Notes: generated by a model not told the origin, from the sequence alone. A stretch of DNA of 64,000 nucleotides from Desulfobotulus alkaliphilus (GCF_007830435.1 NZ_VLLC01000018.1:1-64000), one strand, 5' to 3'; shown: positions 1-8,971, counted from the first letter of the stretch. Numbers and translations are program-made.

Positions 1-614
1 TGCTGGATTTTTGTATGCTGGTTATTTGGTGATTGTTTAACGGAGTTCAGGTTTTCAGGTGTTTTAGCTGTAATCTTAAAATCTGATGTTGAATTCAAGG
101 TAATCATTATAAGACCCCCTTCCCGATTAAATCAGCATAATAACAATCAATTTTGATTATCTTAATGAATAATATGATTTGGCCTTTACAGGCATTTTAT
201 CTGGCAGGTCAGATCAACTGGAAATCTATTTACAGATGTATCGGCATTGCAGCAAAAACCTTTAAAAAAATGAAATGTTCATTTCAAAGCAATGCAACAC
301 AAAAAGCAAGCAGCAAAGGTGTTACACCTGAACGAGCGCTGCCGGTTTTACCCTCTGACAGAGGAATAAAATCCGGTTCTTTCTTGTTGGACGGACAAAG
401 ACGAAATGCAGTTTTCCATATTTTGCCCTTTAATACCAGCATGAACACAGAAAAAAGGGGGGTGACCCTTCCCGATCATGCGATGCTGGCTGGGCTGAAT
501 GCTTTTGTATCAACAATGGCATAGATCACATAAAGGTCTGTCCAGGTGTCATTATTATCCCTACGGTTTTATTCACAGACCGTAAAAAATGGCGCAAGAA
601 AGCATGCTGTTTGC
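1..614. other. Non-coding, AT-rich stretch with no supported gene
   Basis: The open frames here lack ribosome sites and have no recognisable composition, so I do not call them. On the minus strand one frame (about 565 down to 476) reads as a plausible protein tail containing TWTDLYVIYAIVDTKAFSP before a stop. It is closed upstream by a stop and has no start, so at most it is the end of a decayed gene. Nothing else is seen. Confidence 0.5.
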
Positions 615-2156
615 TCACTCATCCAGCGTACACACAAGGGCTTTCCAGTCATAGGAAAAGGCTTTAACACTGCCTGCGGGTTTTCCAGCGGCTTCTGCAA
701 TGCGGCCCAGCATCCCTTTAAAAATCAGATGATGAAAAGGAAGCAGGGCATACCAGTAGACAATACCCAGCAGCCCTTTGGGAAGAAAGCGGGACATCTG
801 CTGCAGTTCACAATGTCCATCCCCCAGATCCTTCATGCGGAATTCCAGAAGGGCTTCACCGGGAACACGCATCTCCGCCAGAAGCAAGAGGCGCTCCCGG
901 GTTTTCACATCCAGCACCCGCCAGAAATCTAAGGCATCCCCCACCAGAAGCTCCTCGGGGTGTCTGCGTCCCCGGCGAAGGCCCACGCCCCCTGTGATCT
1001 GATCCCAGCGTCCCCGGATACGCCAGAGCAGATCCCCGTAATACCAGCCATTTTTACCACCGATGGATGTCACCTTCTGCCAGATGTTTTCTGGATTTCC
1101 CCGGATTTTCACCTTGTAGCAGCAATCCAGAATGGTGCCGCCGCTGTAGGAGGGGTCCGTACACTGCACCCATTCCGGCGGAAGGAGCTTTCCCGCATCG
1201 GACCAGCGGGTTTCCACCTCTTCCTGGGCCACCTTGCGGATGGCCTCGCGGATGGCTTCCCTGCAGGAGAGAAGTTTCTGGGGAATCAGCCCGGCAATGC
1301 GCATATCCCCACAGACCACCGGATTTCGGAGGCCTTCTGCAAGGGGCTTGGCAATGCCTGCGGGAAGGGGGCAGACCAGATGCACCCAGAAGGCTGAAAG
1401 CCCCGGAGTCTGAAAAGGAACCGGTATAATCATCCGCTTTTTCAACCCGGCCTCTTCCGCATAGAGCTGCATCAGATCCTGATAACTTAAGATGTCCGGG
1501 CCGCCGATGTCAAAGGTTTCTCCGCCCATGTCCGGATGCACCATGGCTCCCACCAGATACTCCAGAGTATTGCGTATGCCGATGGGCTGGCAGGAGGTCC
1601 GTATCCACTTTGGAGTCAGCATAAAGGGCAGGCGATCCACCAGATAGCGAAGAATTTCAAAGGATGCGCTGCCCGAACCCAGCACCATGGCGGCCCGGAG
1701 AACCGTCACCGGCGTTTTGCCGGAAGAAAGTATCCTTGCAACGGCATGCCTGCTTTTCAAATGGGAACTGAGATGGGGATCCTTTTCATCCCCAAGGCCG
1801 CTCAAATAGACGATCCGTTCCAAACCGGCCTTTTCCGCAGCCTGCACCATGTTCTTTGCGGTTTTTTCTTCCCTTGCGGCAAAACCGGCCGAATCTCCCT
1901 CCATGGAATGCACCAGATACCAGGCTCCGGCACAGCCTTGGGCAGCTTTTTCCAAAGCCTTGCCATCCATGAGATCGCAGGCCAAAAGCTCCACATTGGG
2001 GTGCCTGCTCCAGGGCCGGGCATGCATTTTTCTCAAGGATCTGGAAAGGGCCCTGACTTTAAATCCTCTGGACAGCAAAAGGGGCACCAGCCGCCCCCCG
2101 ATGTAACCCGTTGCCCCCGTAACCAGCAGGGGCTTTTCCGGAATATCAACATCCAT
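615..2156 (-). CDS. NAD(P)-dependent SDR/epimerase-like protein with C-terminal DUF2867-type domain
   Basis: The protein has about 513 residues. It begins with a Rossmann fold: the glycine-rich nucleotide-binding motif GATGYIGGRL lies near residue 15 and the SDR-like stretch RIVYLSGLGD follows. This atypical NmrA/YbjT-type SDR half covers about residues 1-320. The second half (WYYGDLLWRIRGRWDQITGG and after) matches what I know of DUF2867, a domain commonly fused behind this type of SDR. Substrate and reaction are unknown; cytoplasmic or membrane-associated oxidoreductase or sensor roles are both possible. An ATG further upstream is open, but the ATG at 2156 has AAAGGAG five bases before it and fits the family start, so I use it. 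It stands alone; the upstream gene on the same strand ends in a terminator. Confidence 0.8.
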   Translation of the reverse strand: MDVDIPEKPLLVTGATGYIGGRLVPLLLSRGFKVRALSRSLRKMHARPWSRHPNVELLACDLMDGKALEKAAQGCAGAWYLVHSMEGDSAGFAAREEKTAKNMVQAAEKAGLERIVYLSGLGDEKDPHLSSHLKSRHAVARILSSGKTPVTVLRAAMVLGSGSASFEILRYLVDRLPFMLTPKWIRTSCQPIGIRNTLEYLVGAMVHPDMGGETFDIGGPDILSYQDLMQLYAEEAGLKKRMIIPVPFQTPGLSAFWVHLVCPLPAGIAKPLAEGLRNPVVCGDMRIAGLIPQKLLSCREAIREAIRKVAQEEVETRWSDAGKLLPPEWVQCTDPSYSGGTILDCCYKVKIRGNPENIWQKVTSIGGKNGWYYGDLLWRIRGRWDQITGGVGLRRGRRHPEELLVGDALDFWRVLDVKTRERLLLLAEMRVPGEALLEFRMKDLGDGHCELQQMSRFLPKGLLGIVYWYALLPFHHLIFKGMLGRIAEAAGKPAGSVKAFSYDWKALVCTLDE

Positions 2157-2195
2157 GGATGCTCCTTTCATGGAAAACCAGCAAGGTGCAGCATC

Positions 2196-2229
2196 AAAAA
2201 GGGCGGGAGGTCCAAGCACCTTCCCGCCC
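2196..2229 (-). terminator. Rho-independent terminator of the 2259-2570 gene
   Basis: On the minus strand an inverted repeat with arms GGGCGGGAAGG and CCTCCCGCCC is followed directly by five Ts. It lies about 30 bases past the stop of the small minus-strand gene and in front of the SDR gene, separating the two transcripts. Confidence 0.8.
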
Positions 2230-2258
2230 GTATCTTTTATCAAAACACAAACAAAAAA

Positions 2259-2570
2259 TTATCCTGCAATGGAAACAGGGGCGTAGCGGCCGATTTCTTC
2301 CATGGTCTTTTCATAGCGGCCACGCATATCCACATGGGCTTCTTCAATACGATCCTTCACCGGCGCCCACTCCGCAGGGCACTCAAAACGCAGCTGATTG
2401 ATGCGGTCATCCAGCTCCGCCACAATCATATGCAAATCTTCCACATTGGCCGTTACCTTCTGCTTATCGGCTGCGGAAAGGGCATCCAGCTTGCGCATCA
2501 TGTCATAGAGTCTGGCTTTCCATACGGTGAGTTCCATTTCCGTGCCTTTGCAATAGTCTTTTACATCCAT
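2259..2570 (-). CDS. Small hypothetical protein, probably helical
   Basis: This is a 103-residue protein of unknown function. The frame is open further upstream, but the ATG at 2570 has AAAGGAG six bases before it and is the only convincing start. The composition is rich in charged residues, Leu and Met (MELTVWKARLYDMMRKLDAL and AADKQKVTANVEDLHMIVAE), which suggests two or three amphipathic helices able to form a helical bundle or coiled coil. There is no signal peptide or cysteine motif. It is probably monocistronic, since a clear terminator follows it. I do not recognise the family. Confidence 0.75.
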   Translation of the reverse strand: MDVKDYCKGTEMELTVWKARLYDMMRKLDALSAADKQKVTANVEDLHMIVAELDDRINQLRFECPAEWAPVKDRIEEAHVDMRGRYEKTMEEIGRYAPVSIAG

Positions 2571-2691
2571 GGCAGGCTCCTTTAAGGGTAAGGATTGAAA
2601 AAAGATCATCTGGGGAGAGAACGGTGGTTGCTCAATAGAACGGAACAACCTGAAGATGAACATACTCTAAGGCATAAAATCCATCAGGTAA

Positions 2692-2966
2692 AGGTCGGAT
2701 ATCAAAAAAAACAGGGAATTATTTGCGCCACTGTCTATATTTGAAAGAGTCGCAGAAATAGCTGATTCTGTGGATTTTATCAGCCAAAAAGACCATGAGC
2801 GGCAAGTGATTCAGGCTGCCGGTAAAATGGCGGAAGACACATTTAAAAAGATTTGGGACAATGCCGAGGACGATGTTTATGACCGATTTTAAGAAAACTG
2901 GGTAGCATCACAGATAATGACCGGGCTGCTCTGAACGAAGGTCTGCAAAGCATTCTCGGTGAATGA
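2692..2966 (+). pseudogene. Remnant of a type II toxin-antitoxin pair (antitoxin tail plus PemK/MazF-type toxin tail)
   Basis: One frame, opened only by a stop at 2689 and lacking a good start, ends in KKIWDNAEDDVYDRF at 2892. This is the typical C-terminus of small antitoxins that precede PemK/MazF toxins. Directly behind it, in another frame, lies RKLGSITDNDRAALNEG followed by LQSILGE and a stop at 2966. That resembles the last 25 residues of PemK/MazF toxins. The first roughly 85 residues of the toxin are missing, so an internal deletion has joined the antitoxin end to the toxin end. Family assignment is from pattern recognition only; that the locus is non-functional is clear from the missing parts. 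Confidence 0.55.
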
Positions 2967-2984
2967 TCCATGAGAACTTTCAAA

Positions 2985-3677
2985 TCATCGGGCATGAACT
3001 TTCTCTGCAGAGAGATCCAGCCCCGCCTTTTCAAGCTTTCTCTCCACAAAGGGAAGAAGCTGATCCGTGATCCTTTCATAACCCTTTGCATTGGGATGAA
3101 TCCCGTCGGACTGATTCATGGCAGGTTCACCAGCCACCCCTTCCAGAAAAAACGGAATCAGCTCCACATCCCATTTTTTAGCAAGCCTCGGGTACACCGC
3201 TTCAAACTCCTTTATATAATCCGGCCCCAGATTGAAAAACATCCGCATCCCCCCCATAATAACGGGAATACCCGCCGCATCCAGACGTTGAAGCACTTCA
3301 CCCAGATTCTGTTCCATGGCATCCACGGGAAGACGACGCAGCCCGTCATTGGCACCGCTGACAAGGATCAGCAGATCCGGCTTCAGGCGGCTAATGATCC
3401 AGTCCACCCGTGAAAGGGTCCCCGCCGAAGTTTCTCCACTGACACCCGCATTAATGACGGAAACGGGCCATCCCCTCTCCTGCAAAGCCTGCTCCAGACG
3501 GGCCGGATAAGCCTCGTCCGGCAGCACACCAAGGCCTTCCGTCAGGCTGTCTCCCATGGCAACGATGGTATAGGCCATTTTCATGGGCTCCTTTTTGGCA
3601 ACTTCAGGCTCCGGTGTGCGGTCACATCCTGCAATGAGCAGCACGCCGCAGACCAGACTACAGAGTACTTTTTTCAT
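2985..3677 (-). CDS. tesA: SGNH/GDSL arylesterase or lysophospholipase, lipoprotein (TesA-like)
   Basis: This SGNH-fold serine esterase has about 230 residues. It carries block I GDSLTEGLG (nucleophile Ser), block III GAND and block V DGIHPN with the catalytic Asp and His, so the hydrolase is complete. TesA-type enzymes hydrolyse thioesters, aryl esters and lysophospholipids in the periplasm. The N-terminus (KKVLCSLVCGVLLIAGC) is a lipoprotein signal with lipobox LIAGC, so the mature protein should be lipid-anchored, unlike the soluble E. coli enzyme. The start is the ATG at 3677 with GGGGAGG just upstream; a TTG three bases earlier is open but too close to that site. It lies downstream of ybbA-ybbP as part of a known conserved neighbourhood, now separated from ybbP by a small mobile element. 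Confidence 0.87.
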   Translation of the reverse strand: MKKVLCSLVCGVLLIAGCDRTPEPEVAKKEPMKMAYTIVAMGDSLTEGLGVLPDEAYPARLEQALQERGWPVSVINAGVSGETSAGTLSRVDWIISRLKPDLLILVSGANDGLRRLPVDAMEQNLGEVLQRLDAAGIPVIMGGMRMFFNLGPDYIKEFEAVYPRLAKKWDVELIPFFLEGVAGEPAMNQSDGIHPNAKGYERITDQLLPFVERKLEKAGLDLSAEKVHAR

Positions 3678-3700
3678 CAATCCTCCCCACCTTTCATCCC

Positions 3701-3945
3701 ATTCTATTTTCTGAATACCACTCTCTTTCAGCCACAGGAATTTTAAGCCATTGAAATTACATGACCAGATTTTACGATTGTTGGCTTAGCACCCGTAAAG
3801 GGTGCCCCTACAAAACAGGGGCTGTAAAAACCATTCGTAGGGGCAGGCCCCTGTGCCTGCCCGTATTAAAGCCCGCACCATGGACCTGACAACAATCTGA
3901 CCAGCAGACTATGGCTGAGTCAGGGTAGTAATCAGATTCTATTTT
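3701..3945. mobile_element. Small non-autonomous transposon (MITE), family 2, copy 1, with 10-bp target duplication
   Basis: The 225-bp element runs from 3711 to 3935. Its ends are imperfect inverted repeats (CTGAATACCACTC on the left, CTGATTACTACCC reading in from the right). It is flanked by a perfect 10-bp direct repeat, ATTCTATTTT, at 3701-3710 and 3936-3945. A second copy lies at 45788-46013. Inside are GC-rich palindromes (a GGGGCAGGCCC type block opposed by GCCTGCCC). There is no reading frame of interest, so it must be moved by a transposase encoded elsewhere. The right target duplication overlaps the first two bases of the ybbP stop codon at 3944-3946. Confidence 0.85.
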
Positions 3946-6442
3946 ACCTGCTCCGACCCCGTACGGCATCCGCAGGCCGCGTTCCCATGGAGGGCCATGC
4001 AGCCCCCGTACCCAGAAGAACAATCACAAACAGGGCCAGAACGGAACAGCCGGAAAGAAGAAGGAGTTCCGGATTAAAATCCAGCCCAAAGCCCTTGACC
4101 ACCACAAAACCCGCAAGGCCTTCTGCAATGAAAAAACCCAGACCAACAGCAAGCAAGCCCTGAATACCCGTTTCCAGCACCCCGGTCTCCAGAAGAAAGC
4201 GATGGTCCGCTCCCACCACCCGAAACAAAACAGCATCCCTTGCCCGATCCGCAGCCGTTGCCGCAAGGCCACCCAGCCAGACAAGAATTCCCGCACCAAA
4301 GGCGAGCATGGAAAAGGCCCGCAGAAGCCCTGCCATCTGCCTTGCAAGGTCCGCATGGCGCTCAATCATCTCCCGAACGTCAATAATGCGGATATTGCTG
4401 AACTGCTCCGCAAGGTTTCGCTCCAGAATTTCCTGCTGTTTCCCGTCTGCGGACAGGGCCGCAAACAGGGTGTGGGGCACATCCACAAGGTCCTTTTCCC
4501 GGAGATTGAAAACAAAAAAGGGCCGCAGACTGCCATCCTGGCGTTTGCGTACACTGGTAATCACCGCGGTCATGGAAACCCCCTGTATGCGGAAGGTAAT
4601 GCGGTCTCCCACACGTAAGGGGTAGGTCTCCCGGATATAATCCAGAATGGAGACCTGGGCTTCTTCCAGATCATCCCGGAACAGGCTCTCCCCCTCCACA
4701 AGGGCCTCGTCCTCCATGACCCCGTGCCATGTGAGGCTGAATTCCCGGCCAAGGTTATCCCCCCGCTTCTTTCTTTCCGCAGCCGCATCAATGGGCCTCT
4801 CATTCACCGCCAGTACCCGTGCCCGCACCATGGGGAAAAACAGGGCTTCCGGTCCCAGAAGATCCGCCACGGCCTCCCTCTGGGAGGGCTGAATATCAAT
4901 CACATAAAGATTGGGAGTATTTTCAGGAAAGGCATCCAGAAAAAGACGGGACAGGTTGCGCTCCATCAGCACAAGGGCCAGCACAAGGCCCGTGGCAATG
5001 GCCATGGAAACAACGGTGGCAACTGGCGTGGCCCCCGGCCTTTTCAAGGCCTGCATAACCACCCTGTGCCTTGCACCCCTTGCCGGGAAACGGATGGCCA
5101 ATTGCACCAGCAGCCAGGCAGCAGCAGCGGTGGCTGCCATGGAAGCCATAAAAATCAGTACGGGCACACGGCTTCCCCCCGCCTCCTGCAACATGCGGGC
5201 TGCCAGAACGAGAAGCCCTGCCACCCCTGCCCAGAAAAGAATACGGGCGGTCCTTCCTGCCCTGCCGCTGTTTTCTCCCCGGTGCAGAATTCTCACAGGC
5301 GGAGTTGCCACCATACGGCTGAAGGGAAGGATGGAAAACAAAAGGGTGAAGCCACCGCCCACAAGGAGGGTCAGCAGCAGGGTTTCCATGGAAAACCCGA
5401 AAACAAGCCCCCGGGGCAGCATTTCCGCCATAAAAGAACCCATGGCAAGGGCCAGAAACCAACCCGCAAGCCAGCCCGCAAGAAGGGCCGGAATCACGAT
5501 GGAAGCAAGGAAAAGGGCCATGTGCCAGCCCACCTGCAAGGGCGTTGCCCCTAAGGTTTTCATCAGGGCCACAGCCTTTTCCCTCTGCATCCACAGGGCC
5601 ACAAGGCTGCCCCGTATGCCAAAACCGGCCAAAACAAGAATACCGATACCACAGAAACGCAGATAATAAAAAAGGGAGTCCATCCAGCGCAAAGCCCGGT
5701 TTCCCGTGTCCTCATAGGTCCGCAGTTCCTCGGTGCCGTCCATCAAAGCGGCGGAGAGTCGGGCTTTCACCGCGGCCCTGTGCCCTTCTTCGCTCAGTGC
5801 CACCAGAAGTCGGTGGCGGACACGGCTTCCTGTGACGGCAAGGCCCGTTGCATCAAGGTCTTTGTGATGGATGAAAACCCTCGGTGCCAGCCCTGCCGCA
5901 TCAATGGGACGGTCCGGCTCCGAGAGTACGGCATCCTTAACGGTGAAAAAGGCATCTCCCAGTTGCAGCCGCTCCCCTTCCCCCACACCGAGGCGGCGAA
6001 GGGCCATGGGCTCGGCAATGAGAATACCGGGTTGCAGAATCTCTCCCAAAACGCCATCCGAGGCAAGTGTCACCTGACCGTAAAAGGGATACCCTTCGGA
6101 AACGGCCTTAACGGAAACAAGACCGGTACGCCCCTCTTCGGGCAGGGCCATGGCGAGAAATTCCGTCACAAAGGCCGTGCGTATCCGCCCGCTTTCCTCC
6201 AGCGCCTTCACCTCGGCCATGGCCCCATGGGAAAAGACAAAGGCAGACCGGATCTCCATGTCCGATGCGATAAAACTTCTGGCCTCCTGTTTCAGCATGC
6301 GGTCGGCGGCCATGCGCAGGTTCTCCACACCGGAAAAGGCGGCAACGGAAAGAAAGACACAGGCAAAAAACAAAAGGGCTGTCCCCGGAGCATGACGCCA
6401 CTCGGAACGGATGCGGGCCAGCATCCTAAGCACCGCTGTCAT
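3944..6442 (-). CDS. ybbP: FtsX/MacB-like ABC transporter permease (YbbP type)
   Basis: This is an 832-residue membrane protein, the expected size for YbbP-type permeases (about 800). It has an N-terminal transmembrane helix (TALLFFACVFLSVAAFSGV), a large periplasmic domain of about 200 residues, a set of helices near residues 260-500 (two FtsX-like blocks), a second extracytoplasmic domain, and three closing helices. It should pair with the ATPase encoded immediately upstream; the two genes overlap by 17 bases and this start has GGAGG six bases before it. Such complexes act on lipids or lipoproteins at the inner membrane or export small molecules; the true substrate is unknown. The association with a TesA-like esterase is conserved in many proteobacteria. 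A MITE insertion ends exactly at its stop codon. Confidence 0.88.
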   Translation of the reverse strand: MTAVLRMLARIRSEWRHAPGTALLFFACVFLSVAAFSGVENLRMAADRMLKQEARSFIASDMEIRSAFVFSHGAMAEVKALEESGRIRTAFVTEFLAMALPEEGRTGLVSVKAVSEGYPFYGQVTLASDGVLGEILQPGILIAEPMALRRLGVGEGERLQLGDAFFTVKDAVLSEPDRPIDAAGLAPRVFIHHKDLDATGLAVTGSRVRHRLLVALSEEGHRAAVKARLSAALMDGTEELRTYEDTGNRALRWMDSLFYYLRFCGIGILVLAGFGIRGSLVALWMQREKAVALMKTLGATPLQVGWHMALFLASIVIPALLAGWLAGWFLALAMGSFMAEMLPRGLVFGFSMETLLLTLLVGGGFTLLFSILPFSRMVATPPVRILHRGENSGRAGRTARILFWAGVAGLLVLAARMLQEAGGSRVPVLIFMASMAATAAAAWLLVQLAIRFPARGARHRVVMQALKRPGATPVATVVSMAIATGLVLALVLMERNLSRLFLDAFPENTPNLYVIDIQPSQREAVADLLGPEALFFPMVRARVLAVNERPIDAAAERKKRGDNLGREFSLTWHGVMEDEALVEGESLFRDDLEEAQVSILDYIRETYPLRVGDRITFRIQGVSMTAVITSVRKRQDGSLRPFFVFNLREKDLVDVPHTLFAALSADGKQQEILERNLAEQFSNIRIIDVREMIERHADLARQMAGLLRAFSMLAFGAGILVWLGGLAATAADRARDAVLFRVVGADHRFLLETGVLETGIQGLLAVGLGFFIAEGLAGFVVVKGFGLDFNPELLLLSGCSVLALFVIVLLGTGAAWPSMGTRPADAVRGRSR

Positions 6443-7097
6443 GGGCCACCTCCCCGTCGGACAGGGTGATCACACGATCGGCCTGTTCCGCCACCTCGGC
6501 GCTGTGGGTCACCACCACAAGGGTGGCCCCCTCCTCTTCCTTCAGATCCACCAAAAGCTGCATAACCCCATCCGCCGCCGCCGAATCCAGATTTCCTGTG
6601 GGCTCATCGGCAAAGATGATTTTTGGCCGGTTCACCACGGCACGGCAGATGGCAACCCGCTGCTGCTCGCCACCGGAAAGCTGGCGGGGCAGATGCTTTC
6701 GCCTTTCCCAGAGTCCAACCTGACGCAGAAGACTTTCCGCCCGTTCACGGGCATGGGCGTTTCCGGACAGCTCTGCTGGAAAAAGAACATTTTCCAGAGC
6801 CGTCATGCCGGGAATCAGGTGGAAATCCTGAAACACAAAACCGATTTTTTTGTTTCTGAAGGCAGCCATGCGGGATTCCGGCCAGTCCGTAATATCGTCT
6901 TCATCCAGAACAAGACGCCCCCCCGTTGGCCTGTCCAGACCGGAAAGCAGGGTCAGGAGGGTGGTTTTACCGGAACCGCTGCGGCCCTGAATGGCTGCAA
7001 AGGAAGCTGCTTTAATATAAAGATCCATGGGATGGATCACAGCAAGGGTACGTCCGTTCACCTGATAGGATTTTTCAAGGGCTTGGGCCCGGATCAT
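6426..7097 (-). CDS. ybbA: ABC transporter ATP-binding protein (YbbA/LolD type)
   Basis: This is a 223-residue ATPase with Walker A GRSGSGKTT, Q-loop FVFQDFHLIPGMTALENV, signature LSGGEQQRVAICRA, Walker B IIFADEPTGNLD and H-loop VVVTHS. Length and motifs are typical of the LolD/MacB/YbbA branch, which energises FtsX-like permeases. The frame is open 34 codons further upstream, but the ATG at 7097 has GGAGG four bases before it and matches the family start. It is the first gene of the operon with the permease (17-base overlap) and presumably tesA. Confidence 0.92.
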   Translation of the reverse strand: MIRAQALEKSYQVNGRTLAVIHPMDLYIKAASFAAIQGRSGSGKTTLLTLLSGLDRPTGGRLVLDEDDITDWPESRMAAFRNKKIGFVFQDFHLIPGMTALENVLFPAELSGNAHARERAESLLRQVGLWERRKHLPRQLSGGEQQRVAICRAVVNRPKIIFADEPTGNLDSAAADGVMQLLVDLKEEEGATLVVVTHSAEVAEQADRVITLSDGEVAHDSGA

Positions 7098-7210
7098 ACG
7101 GCCTCCATGGTGTTTTAAAAAAAGGTAATCCTTGCAGGGCAAGGGCAGTTCATGGAAAAGTATGCACATTTTTAAGGGGAAACAACAGCAATTCAGCAAA
7201 AAGGTGTCCG

Positions 7211-7660
7211 ATGACAGAAAAAAACGCTTACCCGGTCCCTGCGGTGGGGGCTGTGGTCTTCCATGAAAATAAAGTGCTTCTGGTCAGACGGGGCAAGGCT
7301 CCGGCTGCGGGATACTGGGCCATCCCCGGCGGAAAAATGAACCTTGGGGAAGGCTATGGCCTGACTGCGGAAAGGGAAATTTTTGAGGAAACGGGTATCC
7401 GCATCCGTGCAGGAAAGGTGGTCTGGGTGATGGATCTTGTGGAAAAGGATGATCAGGGCCGGGTTCTCTGGCACTATCTCATTGTGGATGTGCTGGGCCA
7501 CTACCTTGAAGGCCAGCCCAAAGCGGGTGACGACGCAAAGGAAGCCGCATGGGTTTCCGAAGAAGAGCTTGAAAACCTGCAGGTATCACCGGATACCTTA
7601 AAAATGCTGGCAGAGGTTTTCGGGTTCGGAAACCATGACCGGGGTACCTGCAAAAGGTAG
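7211..7660 (+). CDS. Nudix hydrolase (ADP-ribose pyrophosphatase-like)
   Basis: This 149-residue protein has a complete Nudix box: GKMNLGE, seven residues, then REIFEETGI, carrying the metal-binding glutamates. The upstream WAIPGG is typical of small Nudix enzymes acting on ADP-ribose, NADH or oxidised nucleotides. Substrate cannot be told from sequence. The start ATG follows AAAAAGGTGTCCG. It is transcribed divergently from ybbA, with about 110 bases between the two starts. The last residues (GNHDRGTCKR) look poorly conserved. Confidence 0.88.
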   Translation: MTEKNAYPVPAVGAVVFHENKVLLVRRGKAPAAGYWAIPGGKMNLGEGYGLTAEREIFEETGIRIRAGKVVWVMDLVEKDDQGRVLWHYLIVDVLGHYLEGQPKAGDDAKEAAWVSEEELENLQVSPDTLKMLAEVFGFGNHDRGTCKR

Positions 7661-7733
7661 AAAAACGTAAGTGTACAACTTGCCAGATACCCTGCCTGCC
7701 TGACAGATGCACAGGTCATCAGCCCCATTTCAC

Positions 7734-8585
7734 TCAGATCAGACGGCCGAGGCTGCCCCTGTAAACCAGTGCCGTAAAGGCCACCCATGCCAGCAGAGCC
7801 AGCACGACCATGGCAATGCCAAAGACTGCCATGCGAAGATTGGGGGTTTCAGGCCTGTTTTCAGAATAGCCCAGAGCAAAAGCCGCAAGGATTCCCGCCA
7901 AAAGTCCGCCTCCATGGCCCCAGTTGTTAATACCGGGCATCAGGAAACCGATGATCACAAGACCGATAATCCAGCCTTGGGTATGCTGATACACCGCCTT
8001 TCCATGGAAGCCTCCCCTGCGTTTTCCATAGTAGAGAAGGGCTCCGATAAGACCGCATACCGCAGCCGATGCCCCGATGGTCAGACGCACGCCTCCCACA
8101 AGGGAAAGGGCAAAGCCTGCCGCACTGGTGAGAAGATAAATGAGAAGCATCCGGAAAGGACCAAAGGCCCTTTCCGCCAGCTGCCCCACATGGTAAAGGG
8201 CCGCCATGTAAAAAAGAATGGGGAGCAGGCTGCCAGGAAAAAAACCCGCCGTAATCAGGGTCCACCAGTTCCCCATCTGATAAACGGGAAAGGTTCCCGT
8301 CGCTCCCAGCATGAGAAGGCTGCGGGTATCCGGCGCAAGAGCGGCAAAGGGATTCATGGTCCACTTGGTTTCCGCAGGGTTGAGGAGCAGGGAAAAAAGA
8401 AAAAATATGGCATTCACCCAGATCAGTACGCGGATGATCTCCCCCGGTCTTCCCATGCGTGCAACAAGATTGGCAGGAAGCAGGGGATTACCGGGATGCT
8501 TCTGGCCGCACCATGGACACTGGTCCTGATCATGGCTCACCATTTTACCGCACTTCGGACACATCCGGGCCTTTGTATTTTTCAT
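7734..8585 (-). CDS. Rhomboid-family intramembrane serine protease with N-terminal zinc ribbon
   Basis: The protein has 283 residues. Residues 9-27 hold a CPKC...CPWC zinc ribbon on the cytoplasmic side. Six or seven hydrophobic helices follow. The catalytic serine lies in TIGASAAVCG (the GxSx motif) and the catalytic histidine in NWGHGGGLLAG, so the dyad is intact. Rhomboids cleave membrane proteins within or next to a transmembrane helix. The zinc-ribbon fusion is known for bacterial rhomboids and may bind a partner. The start has AGGAGG five bases upstream. It is transcribed in the same direction as, but well separated from, hepT-mntA upstream. Confidence 0.87.
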   Translation of the reverse strand: MKNTKARMCPKCGKMVSHDQDQCPWCGQKHPGNPLLPANLVARMGRPGEIIRVLIWVNAIFFLFSLLLNPAETKWTMNPFAALAPDTRSLLMLGATGTFPVYQMGNWWTLITAGFFPGSLLPILFYMAALYHVGQLAERAFGPFRMLLIYLLTSAAGFALSLVGGVRLTIGASAAVCGLIGALLYYGKRRGGFHGKAVYQHTQGWIIGLVIIGFLMPGINNWGHGGGLLAGILAAFALGYSENRPETPNLRMAVFGIAMVVLALLAWVAFTALVYRGSLGRLI

Positions 8586-8614
8586 GGAGCCTCCTGAATA
8601 TCATATTCCGGACT

Positions 8615-8971
8615 TTAATCTGAATTTATATGGCGCAGCTTCTGCAGATCAGCCAGAAGAACCGGGACATCATCACGGATCACACTCCACAGGGTATCAT
8701 TATCTATGCCAAGATAGGCATGAATCAGCCTGTTACGCAGGGCAATGACAAGACGCCATGGAATCTGCGGGTTTGCTTCTCTGACTTCCGCAGGAATATG
8801 TTTGGCCGCTTCACCTATCAACTCAAGGTTTCGTACTGTGGCATCATAATTCAAGCCGCTCGCCATAAAATCGGACGGCCCCATATTTTCAGTATAAAGC
8901 AGCACTTTTTCTGCAAACTCTATCATATCATCAATGTAAAATTTCCATTCCCTACGGACAGAATCAGACAT
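8615..8971 (-). CDS. hepT: HepT-like HEPN ribonuclease toxin (DUF86)
   Basis: This is a 118-residue all-helical protein with the HEPN catalytic motif RNRLIHAY (R-x4-6-H-x-Y). It is the toxin half of HepT-MntA systems: a ribonuclease silenced by AMPylation of the tyrosine in that motif by its partner. The gene overlaps the 3' end of mntA. A GTG at 8977 is possible, but the ATG at 8971 has GGGAG seven bases before it, inside mntA, which implies coupled translation. The catalytic Arg, His and Tyr are all present, so the toxin looks functional. Confidence 0.88.
   Translation of the reverse strand: MSDSVRREWKFYIDDMIEFAEKVLLYTENMGPSDFMASGLNYDATVRNLELIGEAAKHIPAEVREANPQIPWRLVIALRNRLIHAYLGIDNDTLWSVIRDDVPVLLADLQKLRHINSD

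Noticed and set aside
153-524. 123-codon open frame on the plus strand near the window start
   Set aside because: It has no ribosome site, an odd composition and no recognisable pattern; it lies in AT-rich intergenic DNA with a possible decayed gene end on the other strand.
3780-3930. GC-rich palindromes considered as a terminator pair or attenuator
   Set aside because: They lie wholly inside a transposon-like element with target duplication and recur at 45.8-46.0 kb, so mobility explains them better.
4724-5554. Long open frames opposite ybbP
   Set aside because: They are antisense to a clear 832-residue permease and have His/Gln/Pro/Gly-rich composition typical of shadow frames in GC-rich coding DNA.
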